A stretch of DNA of 64,000 bases from Paguma larvata. Taxonomy: Eukaryota; Chordata; Mammalia; Carnivora; Viverridae. The stretch lies in NCBI GenBank assembly GCA_030068075.1, contig CM057835.1:71315895-71379894 (forward strand), in the 5' to 3' direction. The notes under the pieces are model-generated. The model was not told where the DNA came from and searched no databases. It saw only the letters and a list, made by a program, of their open reading frames with translations. The position numbers were made by a program, and so were the translations under genes. Of this stretch, positions 59,550 through 64,000 are shown in pieces (within the stretch, counting starts at the first letter, position 1; each line of letters begins with the position of its first letter).

Positions 59550-60191
59550 GTAGGCTGTCCTCGCAAGGGCTGCTGTCCCTTTCTGCTGCCAGCACTGTCT
59601 GTGGGACCGTGGGTTTTCATCCCGAGGGAATGTATGTGCTGTGGGCCAGGGGTGGATGGGATAGGTCAGGTGTGGTCTGTCCCTATGACTTTGTGCCTGG
59701 TCACATGACACATTTTAGGCCCTCTGTGCTCTGGGTCTGGTCCTGCCCCCCTGTTCTCCCAGCCAGACACTTCCTGCCCGTACCTTTGGTCATGCTGCGT
59801 TTTGCGTTCACTTGTGCACACACTTGTGTACACGCATTCCCATTCACAGGTATGTGCTTGTGCATATGCACACACATCACATGCTACTCCTCACATGACA
59901 ACATCCATGTCACATGCCACACCCCACCACTCCCCGCTCCTGTCCTGGGAACCTTATTGCATTTCACCTCAGTCCCCGGTCTGCCTGTGTTGTGCACCCA
60001 ACTCCGATCCGAAGACCCCTGAGACAGAGGCTACAGTGTTGTTTCTGGCTCATGACATCACCTGGCCCCATGCTCAGCAAATGGCAATCACATGGTGCTC
60101 CTCCCATTGAGGGTTGATTTTGAAGCACAGCCTGTCATTTGCCTCCCTCTCTCAGGAGAACAGTTGCTCACCTCTTTGGTCTCTTGCACAG
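59550..60191 (+). other. BCR: BCR intron 13 (642 bp)
   Basis: Counterpart of the human b2-b3 breakpoint intron. No recognisable transposon. There is a mixed CA/TG-rich patch around 59810-59910 and CACATGAC-type repeats. Confidence 0.85.
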
Positions 60192-60267
60192 ATGATGAAT
60201 CTCCAGGGCTCTACGGATTCCTGAATGTCATCGTCCACTCTGCCAGCGGCTTTTAAGCAGAGTTCAA
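60192..60267 (+). CDS. BCR: BCR exon 14 (b3): start of C2 domain, carries 1-bp frameshift
   Basis: 76 bp here versus 75 bp in human. Acceptor CTCTTGCACAG at 60191, donor GTAAGT at 60268. AT completes Asp, then 'DESPGLYGFLNVIVHSASGF', the first C2 strand. A run of four T (60251-60254) replaces the three expected in GGN-TTT-AAG, so the frame reads Phe then TAA at 60254-60256 (human codon 924). After the extra T the sequence continues as the expected AAGCAGAGTTCA and the donor is intact. Exon 15 resumes in the correct frame only if the extra T is ignored or exon 14 is skipped. Confidence 0.95.
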
Positions 60268-60848
60268 GTAAGTGGTTAGTTTGAGGAAGAAGGTGGCAGG
60301 GCACTGAGCTAGAGGCTGTGAAGAGCCAGGGTCGTGGCTCAGAATATCATCAGGTGCCTTTGACCCTTAACCCGGTGAGGTCCTGTGCTGGTTGACATCC
60401 AGAGTAGACAGTGGGTTGTATGTCTGGTCTCTGGACGGCATGTGCGACCTGGTGAGTTGCCCCCTGCAGGCAGGTCTTGTAATTGCAGGCACTGGAGTTT
60501 GCTATAGCCGGGAAATAACAGCCTGAGTTCCAGGTCAGGAGGGCTGTGGGCAATAGCGCCTCACCCTCCCAGTCAGTAGAGTAGATTTGGCTGCTGACAG
60601 CTAAAAGGATACCCTTTTCATCCTTCCCCTCCAAGGCGGGGAGTGCCTTTCAGCTACTCAAGCTGTTAGAGCAGTAACTCAGCCCAGGGCGGGACAGCAT
60701 CTCTCAGCATGGCACCTTCACGCAAGCTCTCAGTGTCCCTCATAGGAGGACAGAGGACAGGCACCGTACTGCTGACATGTCCCACGATGGTGCAAAACTA
60801 AACAAGAAATCCTGACAAGCCACAGCATAGAAGACAATATTTACAAAC

Positions 60849-60892
<44 letters not shown>
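60849..60892. repeat. (TA)n(CA)n compound microsatellite
   Basis: About 12 TA units followed directly by about 10 CA units, inside the sense L1 in intron 14. Confidence 0.95.
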
Positions 60893-61077
60893 TGGTACGG
60901 GACTTGTATTCCGAGCATATTAGAGAGCTCTTAGACCTCAGTGCTAAGGAGACAAGCCAGTTTTTTTAAATGAGCAAAGATTTGAATAGACCCTTCACCA
61001 AAGAAATATAAGTAGCTAATAAGCACATGAGAAGATGCTTGCAGTCGTAGGGAAATGCAAACTAAAACCACAGTGAG

Positions 61078-61268
61078 GGGACACCTGGGTGGCCCAGTCA
61101 GTTGAGCGTCCAACTTCAGCTCAGGTCATGATCTCGTAGTTTGTGAGTTCCAGCCCCACATCAGGCTCTCTGCTGTCAGCACAGAGCCTGCTTTGGATCC
61201 TCTGTTCCCTTTCTCTGCCCCTATCCTACTTGCACTTTCTAAAAAACAAACATTAAAAAAATAATAAT
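61078..61268 (+). mobile_element. Carnivore SINE nested in L1, sense
   Basis: Head 'GGACACCTGGGTGGCCCAGT', 'GCTCAGGTCATGATCTCGTA', A-rich tail with (AAT)n. Flanked by 'AAAACCACAGTGAGG' at 61064-61078 and 61269-61283, which is L1 sequence. Confidence 0.95.
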
Positions 61269-62725
61269 AAAACCACAGTGAGGTTCCACTTCATACCCAC
61301 CAGGATGGCGATGACCAGAAAGGTACACAGTGACGAATTTTGGTGGGGATATGGCGAAATTGGAACCCTCAGACCCTCTGTTGTTGAGGATATGAAATGG
61401 TCTGGCCACCCTGGAAGACAGTTTTACACTTTCTTAAAAAGTTAAGCACACCCGTATCATGTGACCCAGCAGCCCCGCTTTTAAGTATTTTTTCCAGAGA
61501 GATAAGGACATGTCTGTATGAAGACTTGGATGTGCCCGATAAACAAAACACATTCATCCATGGAACAGAGCACCATTCTGCAACAAAAAGGAACGGAGTA
61601 CTAATATAGGCAACAATAGAAGTGAACCTAAAAAGAACTATTTCTAACAAAAGACACCAGATGCAAAAGATTACATGTTGTATCATTCCACATGTATGAA
61701 ATTTCTCTAGAAAAGGTAAAATTTGGAGACAGAAAGCCTAGCAGGGGCTTCCTGAGAATGGGGGTGGGAGGAGGTTTGGCTGCAGTTGATCCCAAAGGGC
61801 CTTTTTGGGGAGAGGGCAGTCTTCTGAAACAACGGCAGTCTTAAAAATCCTCAAACTTATAGCAGATGGACTGTACAGTGTGCAGATTATACCTCCATAA
61901 AATTATTACATAGGCGTAATTGTTCCCCTGGGAGCACCTGCCCCGCTCCCCACTTACATAAATGCTGGTGTTTCCAAGGGTTCGATGGGCCTTGCTTCCT
62001 CACTGCATATAGTCCCTCCTTCCTATGCCCAGGGACCCTTCCATCAACAGCGCCGTTGATGTCTGGAACCGCCTCTCCATCCCCACTCTTCTCTCTTATC
62101 CCCCCTCTATTACCTTTCTGTCTGGGTCCTCAGCATCCCACACTCTACATTCCACATCCCCAAACTGAACCTATCACTTGGGCCCCCAAACTTGTTCCTC
62201 TTACTTCACGTCCTGCCCCGGTGAGAGGTGCCACCCTCTGCCCTGTGGCTAGGCCAGAAACCACCATCTGGTTCCCTGGCCATATCAGTAAGATGATATT
62301 CTCTGTCAGTGGAGTTTCCACATTACCCTTGGCCACCTGCCCCACCCTTCATCCAGGCCTTGGGGGTGGTCTTCTCCCTGGTCCCTACCTCCGCTCCCCC
62401 TGCACCCCACAAGTCTCCCAGCACTGAGCTGTTTTCGGTGCCCCGCCCTGGCCTGCAGCACCCTTTGCCCCAGGTGACCTAGTACACTCATAGCAGGGTC
62501 TGTGCAGGTGGTAGGCACCCCTGGCCCTACCCTTCTCTGTGCATCATCCTCCTGGTGGTGATGGCACATTCACCTCTGCCCAGGTCACCAGCCATAGGGT
62601 TCTGCTCACACAGAGGCTTTCAGCTGCGTGAGCATATGTTCTGACAGGTGCTGGCTCAGCTGTACCATGGGGCGGAATCCACGGTGAGGTGCTGGGGCCC
62701 GTGGTAGCCACTGGTGTTTTGCTTT

Positions 62726-62795
62726 ATTTTTTCCAAGTTTTTATTTAAATTCTAGTTAGTTAACATGCAGTGCAGTATTGGTTATTGGTTTCAGT
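62726..62795 (-). mobile_element. Carnivore L1 3'-end fragment, antisense
   Basis: 'TTTTATTTAAATTCTAGTTA' then 'GTTAACATGCAGTGCAGTAT' and 'TTGGTTTCAG' is the very 3' end of carnivore L1, only about 70 bp. Confidence 0.8.
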
Positions 62796-63409
62796 GTTGT
62801 TTTATTTTTAAAAGAAACTTAAGACCCCCTTTTTTTCTTTTTTTTTTTCTGATTTTGAAAATGTCAAGGAGCACGAATTCCTGTCCCTTCAAAGGGTCCT
62901 TTCTAGCTGGACTGAGAATCAAATTGACAGGAAAAAATAAATTTAATAGCATACATGTTGGGAATCCACACAGACATGGAAGTTACAAAGACATGCAAAA
63001 TGAGGCATATATGTCGTTCTGAACCCAGGAGAAAGGGGCAGGGGTCTGGGGTTTCAGAGGAAAGGAGTGTACTTCACAGAGCAATAGGAGGAACAGATAC
63101 TTAGCAACTAGATGTTTGCCCTGTCTCACCGATGGGTAACTCAGATCAAATTTATCTCTGCTAATAACTCTTCTTCTGGAAATACCCCCAATTTAGATTC
63201 TTCCGTGTAGTTACAGGAAGGGCAGAATTTCTCTTGAGCCCATAGGGTCTTGATTGCTTTCAGCTCAGAATAATCTTCCTGTCACAGTGGCCTGCCCATC
63301 TTGGCGCAGCCTGCCCTTGGCCCCCTACAAAAATAGCCCCTGCTCTTACAGAAAATTCAAGTAATGTGGAAAAAGTACGGTCACCTTCCCTGGTGTTGCC
63401 TTCCCACAG

Positions 63410-63507
63410 ATCTGTACTGCACCCTGGAGGTGGATTCCTTCGGTTATTTTGTGAATAAAGCCAAGACTCGCGTTTACAGAGACACAGCTGAGCCCAACTG
63501 GAATGAG
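63410..63507 (+). CDS. BCR: BCR exon 15 (b4): C2 domain
   Basis: 98 bp, acceptor CTTCCCACAG at 63409, donor GTGAGG at 63508. AT completes Asn (A|AT), then '[19 protein letters not shown]' and '[13 protein letters not shown]', C2 strands with the conserved P-x-W-N-E turn of C2 domains. Identical to human as I recall it. The exon opens in the phase set by a 75-bp exon 14, supporting the view that the extra T in exon 14 is not ancestral. Confidence 0.98.
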
Positions 63508-64000
63508 GTGAGGCACTACTTCCAGGCAAGTCTCTTATGTTGGCCCTGGCTGGCAAGCCAGGATCTTTTCCATGGGGAGAGTCTGAACCTCCCCCACCAC
63601 CACCCCCCCACTACCGCCCTGGGACTCCCTAATGTCTTTCCTCGCAGGCAGGCGCCGCTGCCTGCATTCCACTAGCATTCCGGGAATCTCCTGGGAGGAG
63701 AGGGAGGGACCAGTCCAAGAGATTTTATCTCTGTGTTCCTGAGAATCCAACCCCCTCCACTCCCCGTCACAAAGAAACAGCCTATTTTGCTGGAGAAGCT
63801 TTCGGAAAAGAAACTTAAAAGGGCTTTTTGTGCTGCCTTTGTTATTGCTTAGAGTTTACTTGGTAGGTTTCCTTAGTGTTTTTCCTCAGAAGTTGGAATG
63901 AGCCCTGTCCTATAGCCCTCTTGGTTTCCAGAAGCCTGGGACTCTGCCAGTGGGGGCTGGTTTAGGGACCCTACTTACCTTTCCCGGCTGTTGGGTTTGT
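63508..64000 (+). other. BCR: BCR intron 15 (start)
   Basis: 493 bp of intron with no recognisable element; the window ends before the next exon. Confidence 0.85.

Larger units (their letters stand above)
60815..61915 (+). mobile_element. Sense L1 3' region with nested SINE
   Basis: 'GGGACTTGTATTCCGAGCAT', 'GCAAAGATTTGAATAGACCC', 'GCTAATAAGCACATGAGAAG', 'CCCACCAGGATGGCGATGAC', 'CATGTGACCCAGCAGCCCCG' and 'TATACCTCCATAAAATTATT' are sense L1 ORF2-3' and 3'UTR landmarks. Frame-broken and 5'-truncated. Apart from the short 3'-end piece at 3745-4017, this is the only L1 in the window in the gene's own orientation. Confidence 0.85.
60268..63409 (+). other. BCR: BCR intron 14
   Basis: 3.1 kb, counterpart of the human b3-b4 breakpoint intron. 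Dominated by a sense L1 with a nested SINE and TA/CA microsatellite (60815-61915). 61916-62725 and 62796-63409 show nothing recognisable apart from a T-rich patch near 62829. Confidence 0.85.
1..64000 (+). other. BCR: BCR gene body, partial (intron 1 to intron 15)
   Basis: Fourteen exons on the + strand translate into one continuous protein matching BCR from the pre-DH linker to the first strands of the C2 domain. BCR is a cytoplasmic multidomain regulator of Rho GTPases: oligomerisation/kinase-like N-terminus, DH-PH exchange module, C2 domain, and RhoGAP domain acting on Rac/Cdc42. Only the linker, DH, PH and early C2 parts are here. Exon lengths and phases fit the human numbering: exon 13 ends in codon 903 and exon 14 should end in codon 928, consistent with the known e13a2 and e14a2 fusion points. 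The paralogue ABR shares the DH-PH core, but the exon 2 linker and near-identity throughout favour BCR. Both gene ends are outside, so no promoter or polyA site is seen. Exon 14 carries a 1-bp frameshift. Confidence 0.96.

Noticed and set aside
58862..60022. 386-codon open frame on the + strand
   Set aside because: It starts in intron 12, happens to be in frame with exon 13 and runs on into intron 13. The intronic parts are low-complexity and repeat-free but unlike any protein, and both splice sites of exon 13 are canonical. Chance read-through, not a gene.
22977..63507. Alternative assignment to ABR
   Set aside because: ABR shares the DH-PH-C2-GAP core, but the exon 2 linker, the exact BCR exon sizes and near-identity to BCR across all exons favour BCR.
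1..64000. A previously undescribed biological system
   Set aside because: After reading both strands the window is explained by one known gene, its introns and common mammalian repeats; nothing supports a new gene cluster or element class.

Overview
The window is mammalian nuclear DNA from a carnivoran, most likely a cat-family species. Two things show this. First, spliced exons of one vertebrate gene run along the + strand with canonical GT-AG junctions. Second, the introns are full of tRNA-Lys-derived carnivore SINEs whose body ('GAGCCTGGAGCCTGCTTCAG', then CT-rich, then AATAAATAAACATTAAAA) is the felid-type SINEC rather than the dog type. The species is inferred from repeat style only.

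The only protein-coding gene I can support is BCR (breakpoint cluster region; RhoGEF/RhoGAP). Fourteen consecutive internal coding exons were located by translation and splice sites. They correspond to human BCR exons 2-15, human codons about 427-960. Exon 1, the 3' part of the C2 domain and the RhoGAP domain lie outside. Layout: intron 1 (1-22976); exon 2 (linker); exons 3-8 (DH/RhoGEF domain, 31039-43548); exons 9-13 (PH domain, 54840-59549); exons 14-15 (start of the C2 domain, 60192-63507); start of intron 15. Exons 12-15 are the counterpart of the human major breakpoint cluster region (M-bcr), and intron 1 is the counterpart of the region holding the minor cluster.

The exon sizes (182, 105, 186, 108, 61, 53, 141, 122, 169, 120, 76, 105, 76, 98) keep an open frame from exon 2 to exon 13. 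The exception is exon 14: it is 76 bp where human has 75, because of one extra T in a TTTT run at 60251-60254. This makes an in-frame TAA at 60254-60256. It is the most noteworthy observation: an assembly or sequencing error, a private allele, or a real lesion that exon-14 skipping could bypass in frame.

The rest is intron. Intron 1 opens with a long antisense L1 carrying four nested SINEs, and later has a nested L1/MLT1/SINE complex (about 12985-14230), several antisense MLT1-type LTR pieces and more L1 remnants. Intron 2 holds L1, SINE, MIR and MER5A. Intron 5 has an internally deleted Tigger-like DNA transposon. Intron 8 (11.3 kb) has a polyadenylated retrocopy of unknown origin, an antisense MLT1, a degenerate CA-rich minisatellite and a tandem SINE pair. 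Intron 14 has a sense-oriented L1 with a TA/CA microsatellite. I found no second gene, functional tRNA/rRNA, CRISPR array or novel system. Repeat family names are from memory of consensus sequences, and repeat ends are approximate.
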